Assembly: GCA_013399875.1 (NCBI GenBank)
Contig: VXAZ01001670.1
Span: 1,229,519-1,293,518 of the forward strand
Source: Gymnorhina tibicen
Taxonomy: Eukaryota; Chordata; Aves; Passeriformes; Artamidae
DNA length: 64,000 nucleotides
Reading direction: 5' to 3'
This document shows positions 11,301 to 22,228 of this stretch, one piece after another. A program made the position numbers and the translations under genes. Positions within the stretch are counted from its first letter, which is position 1. Every line of letters starts with the position of its first letter. Below the pieces are notes generated by a model. That model was not told the origin of the DNA and ran no database searches. It worked only from the letters and a program-made list of their open reading frames with translations.

Positions 11301-14300
11301 TCCAGTTACAGGCTCTGCACCCATCACTCTGTATTAAGGCATATTCTTGCATTTCCTGGGCTCAGTCTAGACTTTAAGACAGGCAAGTTGAAAAGCTAGA
11401 CAAATGCATATATTCAAAAAAAGGGACAGCAAAAAAATATAGAGAGCAGTTCTCCTTCTATGGCCTGGCCCCTGTGTCCCAGAGCAAATACAAACCTTGC
11501 TTTAGGGCACTATATAAATTGGTATTATAAATTCAGATGGTGCACCAGGGAGTGCCTCATTCTGTATGATTGGAGTCATTCTCAGGAGCAGTTCAGGCAC
11601 TCAGCCTGCCACATGCGACTGCTGCCCCAAGGGCTGCCATTACAGATGCATTATTACAAAGCGCTGCAATAAAGCATGAACTAAAACAACTTCATTGAAA
11701 TGAAGATTAATACGGAACATGTGTTCACCTCCGTACACTCAGAAGGAACAGTCCAGCAAACACAAGCACCACAGTGCTGGGGCCATGGGCTAGGGGAGCA
11801 ATGTGCTGGCCAACCACTGCTATTGCTGAAGGCAAGCAATACATTTCCATAGCATCTTTTAAGTGTCCACGGATGGATTTTATGCAGCAGCTGTGAAGCA
11901 GAGAGTGAGGCAAGCAAAATATGTAGAGTGCTGAAACATGCAGAAAAGTGAGCTGTGTTTGAAGCAGAAAACATAGAGGGATGCTTCAAACCCAGAGAAA
12001 AAATACCATTCACTGCAGAATGATCTGTGCCTTTAGTTATCACGGACTTCAATGGATATTGATGGATAGCCTCAGCACTTCAAACTGTTGTATCCACATG
12101 AGACTTAGAGGTGACAAAGATCAGCTAAGGTGATAGTTCTTCCATTCCACTCACAATCAGAACGAGATTATTCCCCATGATCTATTTGTTGGTGCCATTG
12201 TCACCTCACTTAAACTCTCCTACGCCGTACAACACTCACTACCTCCCCCTTCTGATACCCTTTGAGAGCCTCATAAATTTCACCACTGACATAAACGGAG
12301 GGCCATTACATCTATATATTTCCTGCTCAAATTAAACTCATGATAGCCTGTTATGGTTTAATGGCCCAACTTTCATGCTTCCTTTTCCTAATGCAGGTTT
12401 TTCACTCTTCCTTTCCTTGAAATCGGTGTAAGCCTCCTAGCAAAACTAGCTGTGACTACTGACTACAGGTCCCAGTAGATTCATTCTTCATTCTATCAAC
12501 CAAGTTAGACCTGAATTTATAGTAGTAGTATAAAGGAATCTAGAATAGACACAATCCATGACACCCAGAACAAGTGACTTAGTCAGTTCTGGAAGTGAGT
12601 ACTGCTAGATCCCTTTGAAGTCTCTGAGACATGACTTGGTATGAAGGCATTGAAAGGTGGCACAGCATCAAGTCTTCTTACTAAGGTGAAAAAAACCCAC
12701 ATGGGGAGGGGCAGATGGCATTTCACAAGAGAAAACAAAGCACTGGTTGCTATATTACACCTCCAAAATAACAGATTCATGATTAATCTGCGTGATGGTA
12801 TTTTGCACTTTAAGGAAAAAGCAACAATCTTCCCTGAGGGCACACCTCACAGAACAGAGGCTTTGACCCTTGGGAATCAACTGTGTGCAAAGGCCTTTAT
12901 TTATCATTTAGCAGTGTTTAAGACCTCATAGATGATCTGTCTTTGGCATAACACCCAGATAGGTACATTGTAATGGATGACACAGGTAGATGAAAAAAAA
13001 AAGAAAAGATAAACAAAAAACAGAGTCATGCTTCTCTGTATATGGGCTGGAAGTGAGTGTGGGGGAAAGGACTAATTAGAGAACAGATGCCCCCATGATT
13101 CTGGCATCTCTATTGCTTTCTATTTCTGGAATGAAAAAGAAATTGTCATAAAAATAAATGAACTGACATCAAATATTTAAATTTTAGGGGAAAAAAAGAT
13201 TGAAAGAAATATATAATACACAGTAAACAAGCAAGTGCTCCTGCTAACAGGTTTGTCTTTCTTCCCCAAGTTGACAGGCACTGCACCAATGCAATGAGAG
13301 AGAATGAGATCTGCTGCATGAAAACGATTCCTAACAGAGCTAAAATTCTACACTGAACATGGATGAGGAAAGGTTGGGCAGCTGCCTTTAGACAAGGCTG
13401 CCATGTCACTGCCCATTCAAAGGGCAGTACTGTAAAGGGTTTGAATTATATTATTTCACAGCAAGGTGCCATCCATTCCTCCTTGCACTGCAATTTTATA
13501 TCCCAAAAATAGAGTAGCCTTCACAGCCCTCCCACAGTGTACCTCTCACACCACCACAAATACAGCTCGATAACAGTCCATTGTCATCAATATTCCCTTG
13601 ACTGAAGATGACTTAATAAAACATTCTTAGAAGCCAGTCAACAAGACTTACAATTCAAAGGGAAAATAAAAGGGAGTCATTGTTAAGCTCCATTGAATGA
13701 CTGTTTTTCTCAGTTCTCCACACTTGTACTAAGCCGGACATAACACTGCATCCCAGGATGGACCTATGCTATGTCTGACTCTCAATGGAGAACTCTGTAG
13801 ACCTCTGAAGGGACAGGATTTTTTTCTATTATTTTAAAACACAACTTCAAAGGCCTACAAATCTCTTAGATTTAGACCACGTGTAGAAGCCAACAAAGAT
13901 CCAGGTGTTGACGTGTCAATGCCTTCATAGACCTAAGTCACATCACACAGAAGGATAACATGAATCCTTATGCAGCCTTCCTATGAAATGACCATTCTAT
14001 TTCTCTAACAAGCAAATTCCTACTAGGCAAAATGTTATTTGGATACCTATACTCAGAGCCAGAGGCACTGAAGCTTTCTACCCATCAGATCTAGGATCAG
14101 GATTTGAACTGCAGTAAAATAATGGGTGTACCTGGTTAAATGCTGAGGCACTGCCTCTCAGCATTGGCCTTGTGTACACAGAAGTCAGAATCCTCCTATA
14201 GGAACTAATCCTTCAGCTGAAGGAAGAAATAGTCGGAAGACCCACAATGTTTTGCGTGAGATAGAGTTTTACTGTGCATATACGTGTAACTTCAGAAATC

Positions 14301-15579
14301 TTGTTAAACAAGGAAGTGTTACAATTCCCTGTGTAAATGCTTGCTACAGAACAGGAGGTGCCTTTTTTTGTTTTCCTTGGTTTAAGCTTCCTCCAAAGTG
14401 ATGCAAGCTGACTTGTGAAAAGTTGTCTTATAAAGAAACAATGAATTTATACTAGCATGTCAATTTAAGTTCACACTTACACATACCAGTATCAGTTCTC
14501 CAGGCAGAAAACCTATTAGATAAGGGACTTTCATAGCATTATCAACAGCAAAAAGGAAAGAAGCTACATCAGATACCAGCACTGACAGAGAATTGGGGTC
14601 ATCTCCTGGGTCTTGTCTCCTACCTCTGGAAGAAACCATAGTTTGGTGTCAAGCTGAAATGACTGAGAGATGGAACTCAACAGTCCAGACACCTGCAACT
14701 ATGTCTATAAGCCAGTCTTCTTCTCCATACCTCATCCAATTTTAAAATGAAAAGCACTTCTCCAACCCCTTCCCATGTCTTTTTCGAAGGTTAACTATTT
14801 AACACTAAAGATACCTACTATAAACAAAAATAATGAAAAATTAAAAATCTTGAGGAGATAGATGAGTTACTGCCCTGACAGCAATTTTTAAGTGTTTGGG
14901 GGTTTTTTTTTCAAATTTTTGAAGACAGAAATCTGGCTAAATCCCATCTTCAAAGACCTTCCATATTAACAAAAGTTTCCCTACTGTAAAACATTCAGAA
15001 TTACTCTTCCCCTCTCCCTCTGTGTCTGGAAAAAAAAAAAAAGGCTCTTTCAAGGGGTTATGATGCATCTTTAATGACAGAGCTGAGAGAAGTGCCTGCC
15101 ATACAAAGAAGCTAATCAGTCAATCAAGAGCCAGCTCACCAGACAGAAGCCGTCAGTGCCTAACTGCTCTGTCTCCACCTGTCCAGGGAAACAAGAAAAC
15201 ACCATGGCACATGCCTGACAATTGAGTGCAAAATAGCACACGTATTTACCTATTTCTAAGCATCAAAGGGGAAAGTTTTTGCTTCAAAATAACATTTTCA
15301 AGAATAGCAAACCCAGCACCACACATGTACCGGTGTGCATTTGAAATAAGGCTAGTGACACTCTTCCTTTTTGAAAACAGCAGCAATCCTTGAGAAACAG
15401 AAGGGCAGTAGGTGAGAATTGCTATAATTAGGCTAGCCGGAAAATCCTCTGCCATAACCTTGACAATCTAGATCAGTTAAGTGAAGAATTGTAGCTTGAA
15501 GAAGGAAATACATCTCTTAAAACCAAAACAGGAAGAGCTATAGAAGCTGTATGGTTTTGTAGTAATAAGAGCATAAAGG
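8365..15579. other. Long gene-free AT-rich stretch
   Basis: More than 7 kb without a supportable gene. It contains TG/TA-rich DNA near 9155-9190, an A-run at 12993-13020, a pure A-run at about 15029-15042, and fossil phrases. Those are a degraded taggca-type piece at 11025-11090 and a SINE-tail-like GGCACTATATAAATT at about 11506-11520. Short frames are scattered on both strands with no family signature. It could be intergenic or intronic. Confidence 0.5.
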
Positions 15580-15765
15580 TCATAGTTTTTATTTCCTGGG
15601 TTCAATACTGGCTGAGACAAACCACATTATCCTTGCCTGCCTCAGTTTCCCCAACTAGACAAGGATAATGAAGCCTATATTCGTTATAAAGGGATGATTG
15701 ATTTTGCAGCTAACTTCATTAATATTCACAAAGTGCGTGGAAACCCTTGCACGAAAAGTGCTGCC
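15580..15765 (+). repeat. MIR/CORE-SINE-like fragment, plus strand
   Basis: The order of phrases follows an old tRNA-derived SINE: CTGGGTTCAATACTGGCT (B-box-like), then TGCCTCAGTTTCCCCAACT, then AAGGATAATGAAGCCTA, then AACTTCATTAATATTCACAAAGTG, the usual order of a MIR body and tail. Divergence is high, as expected for an insertion older than the bird radiation. The borders are approximate. Confidence 0.6.
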
Positions 15766-15891
15766 CAAGTACTGACTGTTAAACCTGCTATTTTGCTGAG
15801 TGCTCTTGTGAAAAAACTTCGATTTCTTTTTTTCTTTACAGTTCTCTTCAGACAAGTGAGTGTTTGGGAAGTGCTTGGCATACAAAGACTT

Positions 15892-15899
15892 TATAAAAG
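15892..15899 (+). promoter_or_regulatory. Candidate TATA box (TATAAAAG) upstream of a CpG island
   Basis: A consensus TATAAAAG lies about 25-30 bp before the sharp start of the CpG island at 15925, the spacing expected for a plus-strand start site near 15922-15927. A TATA box in AT-rich DNA can occur by chance; the position relative to the island is what makes it notable. Confidence 0.35.
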
Positions 15900-15924
15900 C
15901 AGCAAGTAGCTTGAAATACCCGGC

Positions 15925-16275
15925 TCGTTATCCCGCGGCGGCGTGAGGCCGATCGCGGCGCGGTACCCGCGGCCGGTGCCGCTCTCCACGGTGCTGAAAC
16001 TCGCGGGTGCTGCCCGCGCCGGGGCCTCTGCGCGGCCGCACCTGGCCGGGCCGGCTCTGTCCTGCGCCCTCCCCTTGGCCGCACCTGGCCGGGCCGGGCT
16101 CTGTCCTGCGCCCTCCCCTTGGCCGCACCTGGCCGGGCCGGCTCTGTCCTGCGCCCTCCCTTTGGCCGCACCTGGCCGGGCCGGCTCTGTCCTGCGCCCT
16201 CCCTTTGGCCGCACCTGGCCGGCCGGGCTCTGTCCTGCGCCCTCCCCGCGAACGGAACTCGCTCCACGTGACAGG
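15925..16275. promoter_or_regulatory. CpG island containing a minisatellite
   Basis: A compact, very CpG-rich block with abrupt borders. Its core is the five-copy tandem repeat at 16034-16248. A perfect CACGTG E-box lies at 16265-16270. Frames are open on both strands because the DNA is GC-rich and the repeat has few stops; the 43/44-bp period is not a multiple of three, so each copy is read in a different frame and a repeated protein is unlikely. It may be the promoter of an unidentified transcript or simply a GC-rich satellite. Confidence 0.55.
16034..16248. repeat. Minisatellite, about 5 x 43-44 bp, GC-rich
   Basis: Copies start with GGCCGCACCTGG at 16034, 16077, 16121, 16164 and 16207, giving periods of 43, 44, 43 and 43 bp. 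Each unit has the layout CACCTG E-box core, GGCCGGGCCGG, CTCTGTCCTGCGCCCTCCC. Differences are confined to an extra G (copy 2), CCTT against CTTT at the unit end, and a missing G in copy 5. Copies 3 and 4 are almost identical, so the array probably expanded recently and is likely to vary in length. Confidence 0.95.
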
Positions 16276-16838
16276 CGGGCTGGGCTGCATGGCTGCACTG
16301 CTAGTCACTGCAGCGTGTCCTTGGACTATTTCAACACACGAACCTGAGCTTCGGGTCTAGATCCTGTTGACCTTGCTTACTGGCCTGATGGCTTCCTGAT
16401 GAGAGGTGGGTCAGGTCACATCTGATCTGTGATCTCACCAGACTTCACAGTATGAGCATCTTTCCTTATGTTAAGTCACGGAGAGTTCTGTGGGTGCAAT
16501 GGGTCTAAACCTTTCTATGTACAGAAGTCTTCTGTGGAGCACTCTGAACTCAGGTTTCTGTACCCTGAAGCATGACCTTACTTAAAGCAGTCCATCGCTC
16601 GTCTATTCCTATGACAGGAAAAGGCAAGAGAAATAGCTACACACTATGGATTACAAAATAAATGAATTAAATATTACTTGGCAGGTAATCTGTCTGAAGC
16701 TTACCTGCCTTTATCTTTTTATTCTGGGTCACCACCTATCTAGTTATTTCTATACTGGCAGGGGCCTTGGCCAGCAGCAAGCCTCAGAGCACTGTGCAGC
16801 TGTTCTGCAGGAAATAGTCTAAAAACCTGGGGGAAAAC
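16276..16838. other. No gene seen between CpG island and solo LTR
   Basis: Unique-looking sequence of mixed composition. No repeat family, RNA gene or coding signal is recognised. Confidence 0.5.
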
Positions 16839-17441
16839 ACATCTGTCATGGTTTAACCCCAGCCAGCAACCAGGCATCACACAGCCACTTACTTCCCCAC
16901 CAGCAGGATCAGGCAGAGCATTGGAATAGTAAGAGCTGGAAAACTTATGCGTTGAGATAAAGACAGTTTAGTAGGTAAAACAAAAGCCACACGTGTAAGC
17001 AAAGCAAAACAAGGAATTAATTCACTGCTCCCCATGGGCAGGCAGGTGTTCAGCCATCTCCAGGAGAGCAGGGGCCCATCACACGTAATGGTGGCTTGGG
17101 AAGACAAATGCCATCACTCTGAACATCCACCTTTCCTCTTTCTTCCCTCCCCGCTTTCTATACTGAGCATGATGTCACATGGTCTGGAATATCCCTTTGG
17201 TCAGTTTGGGTCACCTGTCCTGGATGTGTCTCCTCCCAGCCTCCCATGCACCCCCAACTTCCTCACCAGCATGGCAGTACAGAAAGCAGAAAAGGCCTTG
17301 GCTCTGTGTAAGCCCTGCTCAGCAATAACAAAAACATCTCTCTGTTATCAACTCTGTGTTCAGCACAAACCCAAAACACAGCCCCATACCAGCCTCTGTG
17401 AAGAAAATTAACTCTACTTCAGCCCAAACCAGCACAACATC
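16839..17441 (-). mobile_element. Solo endogenous-retrovirus LTR with 5-bp target-site duplication
   Basis: The LTR spans 16844-17436, begins TGTCATGGTTTAACCCCAGC and ends CCAAACCAGCACA on the plus strand (TG...CA ends), and is flanked by the perfect direct repeat ACATC at 16839-16843 and 17437-17441. The opening phrase and internal phrases such as GGTCAGTTTGGGTCA are ones I associate with a common neoavian ERV LTR. The sense strand is minus, because that reading puts the degenerate TATA region (CAGTATAGAAAG, about 17156-17168) upstream of the R/U5 side. A five-base duplication suits ERVL-type integration. No internal gag/pol/env sequence adjoins it, so it is a recombination-derived solo LTR with no coding capacity. 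Confidence 0.9.
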
Positions 17442-18885
17442 TCATCTCTTTCATCAAAAGCAACACTTTAATGAAAGGAAGAGCACGCTTTCCATGTGCA
17501 CTCCACTGGTAGGGCTCACATAATAGGAAACCTTACCTGATCAGAGAATCCTACTGTCAGCCAGAAGGAAGAGGGGACAGGCCAGATGCCTAACATACAA
17601 TACACTACACAGGAACAAACTTGATATTTTGTTCATGAAATATACAGTGATTGGCCCCTCGTTTCTGCACTCATCATGAGTACAGACAGCACTGAGGGGA
17701 AATGCCCTGTTTTCCACTAGGTCTTTTAAGGCTCATTAAATTACCCATTGTTTCTTAACCTGGATATTTATGCCCTTCCCTTGTGAAAAAGGACAGCAAC
17801 TAAAACTGGAATCCCCAGTGCAAGGAACAAACCAAACCACCCCAATCTTTTACTTCTCTCAGGGACCATTTCTAGGTATAAAAAGGCAGCTGGAAAATAC
17901 TTCTCAGAGTCACAGAGATATATTAGACTAAATTAATTCATGTTTGTAAGGCTCAGATATTAGAAGAATGCAAGTCATAGAAAAAGCTTATCAAAAAAAT
18001 TAAATAAAGGGTCCTAAGTGCCTACCTCTAATCTTCGGAACTCTCAGGTAGGGGAAGAAGATAAATAAAATCATACTTGCTCTGAGGGTTAACTCACTGT
18101 CATGGCTAAAATCCAAATTGAGTAATTACATTCCGTCTCCTGAGTGTGCCCTTGAAGTTTCTGCTAAGCATGTGACTTCCCTTCACTTCCTGTTGCCAAG
18201 TTTTGTTACGTGTGCCTAAGTATCAGCTGTACCCACCCATATGACCTGACACACTGCAGGAAGAGGAAGGTTTTGTTCATTCCCCACTCCACAATTTTTT
18301 GTTGAAAGGTCTTGTGGCATTATCATACCTCATGTGAGTTCCAAAGGCATTTTTCTGGGGCTGCTTCACTATTAGCAGCAATACCATATTTGCTCCATAG
18401 CACATTTTATAAATACCTTTTCCCAGTGACAGCTATACCAGGAGCGTGCCAAGCCTCTAATATCCACAGCACAGCTCTTTATACTCCCTTATTTAACAGA
18501 TGCTGAAAAGGCTGAGAACATGCTGGCTGTTTGTTTTCGGCATGGGGTTTAAAGTTTGGCATTAGAGTCATTCCCTGTACTACAGCAAGGGCCTTTAAAA
18601 ACCCACACAAAAATCTCCTTGTGATACTAACAGAGCCATGAATTGTCTCTTGAAGACACTTTTATACATCTCTTTATTGTATATTTACTTAGGCTTCCTT
18701 CTTTACAGCACATTTTTTCCTAACAGGAAACATGTTTTATACCCCTACAACATTACTCCAGAGAAGCCGAGATGAAGATGCAGCAAAGGCAGCATCTACT
18801 TCTCATGGGCTGCTTGATTTTCCTGGAATTCTTCCTAACATTAGAAATGCTGGGAAGGAGATTTTTTAAATGCCATTGGGACAGA
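17442..18885. other. No gene seen; AT-rich DNA
   Basis: Contains a degraded taggca-type phrase (18008-18060) and otherwise unremarkable sequence. No coding or RNA gene is supported. Confidence 0.5.
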
Positions 18886-18985
18886 AAGGAAACAAAAAAA
18901 ACCCATACACACACCAAAAAAAAAAACAAGCCAAAAAAACAACAACAAAAAAACCAAACCAAATAAACAAACAGACAGACAAAAC
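18886..18985. repeat. A-rich low-complexity tract
   Basis: About 100 bp made almost only of A and C on the plus strand (A-runs separated by C, CC or ACAC). The lysine-rich frames across it are a by-product of its composition. Confidence 0.85.
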
Positions 18986-20714
18986 CCACATGAACTTGCT
19001 TCCCCAACTAGATTTACATCCTAAAGATATACAAGCACCTTATTCAAACTGAAATAGATTACCATTAGCCACTTGAATATTCAAATATCTGGTCCCCCAA
19101 GTCTCTATTCTCTTTTTTACTTGGCATCTTGGACGCTGCTAGCCAACATACAATATCATCTTATAAAACCGTGAGAATCACAGGCAGAAAGCTTCAAAAA
19201 GATCCCAAAATGCACACATCCAAACAGACTATCTGTATTTCCTGGAAGCTGCAAAGTAAGAGAACTTCATTCTGAAGTTAAATCAATTACCAAGGCTTTT
19301 TTCTTTTTAATCTAATATCAAGCAGCAAGTGGGAAAGGTAGCTTTTCAACACCTGAAAAATAATAAAAATAATGAAGTCTAGTTCCTATAAATGTTTTCC
19401 ATCTACACAGCCAGTAACATCCATTAACAGATAAGAGGTCTGTCTTGTAACATGACATTCCAAAGTGCTAGAAACCTGAGGCTCCATTTAGCTTTAATAA
19501 AAGCTGTGGAGAATAAACCAAAAATTAGACCACAGCTGTCTTGATAGTATTTTGCTATACTGGGGGCAAGTAATTGCCTTCATCCATACCTGAAGACACC
19601 AACTGCCATATGTAACTTGGCATCCCAAATGACTTCAAGGTCGAGTTCATACTCTGGCTACACAGAAGGATGCTCAATGCTCACCTGCTCTTGAAAGAGC
19701 AAGATGAGAAAGGCACCTGAAATCCACCCTTCTGAACATCAGCAGAGCAACAGCTGCAAAATACCAATCAACAAGTTTGAATTATTTGCAGGAACAGCTA
19801 CAAAGGAAGGGGTATCTAGTCCTCTGCTTGGAAGTCTTGGAAGTTTCCAACTGAAACCAGACAAGGGAGGTACTATCTGGACTGTTAAGTGTCTATGGTG
19901 TGCACTTAGTGACTAACCACAGTCAAGAGATACGTAGGCAGCTGACTCCAACACCTCAGCAGCAATCCTACTCCTCTGAATTGCACCTACTTTTTAATAA
20001 CTTCACCCCAAGGTCAAGATATATGTTCATGTGATCCAGACCCACAGTTGTCACCTGTAAAAATGAAAGCCATCTCCTTAGGGAACACTGGAAATGTCCC
20101 ATACAGTTGAAGTCCTTTGGCAGTGAGAATAAAAATGTTCAACTGTTCTAGAACAATCAATCACAATGACAACACAGACTGACATGGAAAATTTTCTCTC
20201 CAAGAGAGGATTTTTATGCTTTGCACCTTTTCCTCCTATTTGCGACACAACCCACATTCTGTAATCTCAGTAAATGACCATTTTCCATGCTTGACTCAGA
20301 CTAGCTACAGAAATGAAAAGGCAGGAGCTACACAAAAAAGTGACATAAGCGAATGAGCCATCTGATGACTACCTACTAAAAGAGACCCAGGAACTTCGTG
20401 TTTCCCCCACCCTCCAGTTTGTCACTATAATGAAGGCTAGGATACTGAGGTCATAGCACTGCACACTCAGAGGATTGATGTAAATCCCTGCAAGACATCA
20501 TACACTCTCTTCATACAGGACAGCTCTCTAGCTAGCTAAAATGGGCTTCACCCTTGCTTTGGTTCCCTATGCTGTCTCATCTCCTCATTGGACTTCGCTT
20601 TGCCTCAGTGAACTCCCATTGTTCACAGCAGAACATGAAGGTTGATGAATTTATCCTCACATTACTCTCTGGAAGGCAGAGAAGTGTCAACTTCTCATCT
20701 GCAAAAGGGTGATA
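18986..20714. other. No gene seen; AT-rich DNA
   Basis: No repeat family, RNA gene or coding signal is recognised in this stretch. Short frames on both strands lack family features. Confidence 0.5.
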
Positions 20715-20855
20715 ATTAAATGCTGAGAGAATAAATGACTCGCACAAGGTCACTTGGGAAGTATGTGGCAGAGCTGAAAATTAAATGCAGATCTCCAGAG
20801 CTGCAGGTCAAGGCCCAGAACACAAAATCTTTCTGCCCTAGTGGCACAGTGGAGA
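20715..20855 (-). repeat. MIR-like / tRNA-derived SINE fragment
   Basis: The plus strand reads in order GATAATTAAATGCTGAGAG, GACTCGCACAAGGTCAC, TGGGAAGTATGTGGCAGAGC, TGAAAATTAAATGCAGATCT. This is the order seen in reverse-oriented MIR-type SINEs (aagtgacttgcccaaggtcac...gtggcagagctggga). It is well diverged, so the borders are approximate. Confidence 0.55.
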
Positions 20856-21439
20856 TCAGGTTCCCAGCATATCATAAGACCCTCTGTAGGAATGTGTGTG
20901 TCAGTGCTACATCTTGCATGTAGTTTATCTGTAGGAAGAATTGGATACATTTCAAAAAATCAGCTAAATATCAAAGATTAAGCAAAGAGGAAAGCAACAC
21001 AGAATCTACCTGAAAAGTTATGAAAGGCCTTTTCAACATCTTGTGTAAGGCCAATATGCCCCTATAGCCTTCTTCTCCCGGGCATACTACTAGTCCAGGG
21101 CAAAAGCTGACATCGACACCATGTTTAACGTGTAGAAATCACAAAATGCAACCATGGAGTTATCTTTGCAATTTGACATAAAACTTGTTAGCAGATTAAA
21201 GATTTTGGTAGTGCTACAGGTAGTGTCAGGGTTACAGTTTAATAACTATTTATCTGCACCTTCACATCTTGCTTGCTATGCAAACTTCTGCTAAACATGC
21301 TTTTTTAACCTTCCCTCTCTTCCTTCATTTGCAGATGCTTCCCGCAGATATGTGTGATCAGATTTCTCCCCATATGTGTAACAGGTTTCCTGCATATCTC
21401 TCCCTAAAAAGCTTTTAACCCTCAGGCTTTCAAAAGGAA
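20856..21439. other. No gene seen
   Basis: Unique-looking sequence between an old SINE and a CR1 fragment. Nothing is recognised. Confidence 0.5.
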
Positions 21440-21622
21440 ATGAGGCTCTGGAACAGGTTGCCCAGAGAAGTTGTGGATGCCCCATCTCTGGAAGTGTTCA
21501 AGACCAGGTTGGACAGGACTTTGAGCAACCTGATCTATTGGAAGGCACCCCTGCCCATGGCAGGGGGCTGGAATGAGATGATCTATGAGGTCCCTTCTGA
21601 CCCAAACCATTCTCTGATCTTA
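21440..21622 (+). mobile_element. CR1 LINE fragment, short 3' end, plus strand
   Basis: The frame opened by ATG at 21440 gives the CR1 ORF2 C-terminus (RLWNRLPREVVDAPSLEVFK, then TRLDRTLSNL). The tail follows (GAGATGATCTATGAGGTCCC...TTCTCTGATCT). Only about 180 bp remain, which is a strongly 5'-truncated insertion. The protein block is intact enough that this copy looks younger than the one at 49.96 kb. Confidence 0.92.
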
Positions 21623-22205
21623 ACTAGTATGTGGGTCCTCCATCTTGTGTGTTTTGCAGCTAGGAGTGACACAACATTGTCTCCATAGGGAAAATGTAGG
21701 GGTACTGTAAATCATAAAGCCTCCTTAAGAAACCAGCAAGGTATCAGGAAGATGCCTGGGAAGCAGCACAGAGCTGAGCTGTTACAGAAGTGACACTGGG
21801 TGGTGGGGCAGGGGGGTACTTTTGAAGGTACTAAGAGAGGAGCACATAAAAAAAAGGTGGAGAGCTGAGAAATGAAGAAACTCATTCAAGTGGAGACCTG
21901 AACCAGCTGGATATGAGTCCCATCTTCGATTTCATAACAACCAGGCAAGGCATAACCGTATTCTGTAAATCTTCAACTGTTGGTGCTCCTTTTTAAGAGG
22001 TATCAGTAGCGTGATGGATTCTAGTGACTCTGCTCATCACTAATGCCAGGTGTTTGCCTCATCTCAGTGGGATTCCTCCCCATGTCTAATGCATGCTGCT
22101 ACACTGCTTTGCTGCTGTCTGAACTCTGCTGTGAAGTCCCAGAGTGGCCTTTGTTCTTAACGTGCGCACAGAAGAAAGCAGATGGGTGAAGCTTAACTCT
22201 GACAG
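21623..22205. other. No gene seen
   Basis: Mixed-composition sequence after the CR1 tail with a short poly-A (21849-21856). Nothing is recognised. Confidence 0.5.
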
Positions 22206-22228
22206 TAATAATAATAATAATAATAATA
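22206..22228. repeat. (TAA)n microsatellite
   Basis: Seven to eight perfect TAA units. It is likely polymorphic in length. Confidence 0.95.

Noticed and set aside
16034..16248. Regular repeats that superficially resemble a CRISPR array
   Set aside because: The copies are contiguous with no unique spacers, and the DNA is vertebrate. It is a minisatellite.
15848..16360. Repetitive Gly/Arg/Ala/Pro proteins read from the minisatellite in several frames
   Set aside because: The 43-44 bp unit is not a multiple of three, so no frame encodes a true repeat protein; open frames on both strands reflect composition.
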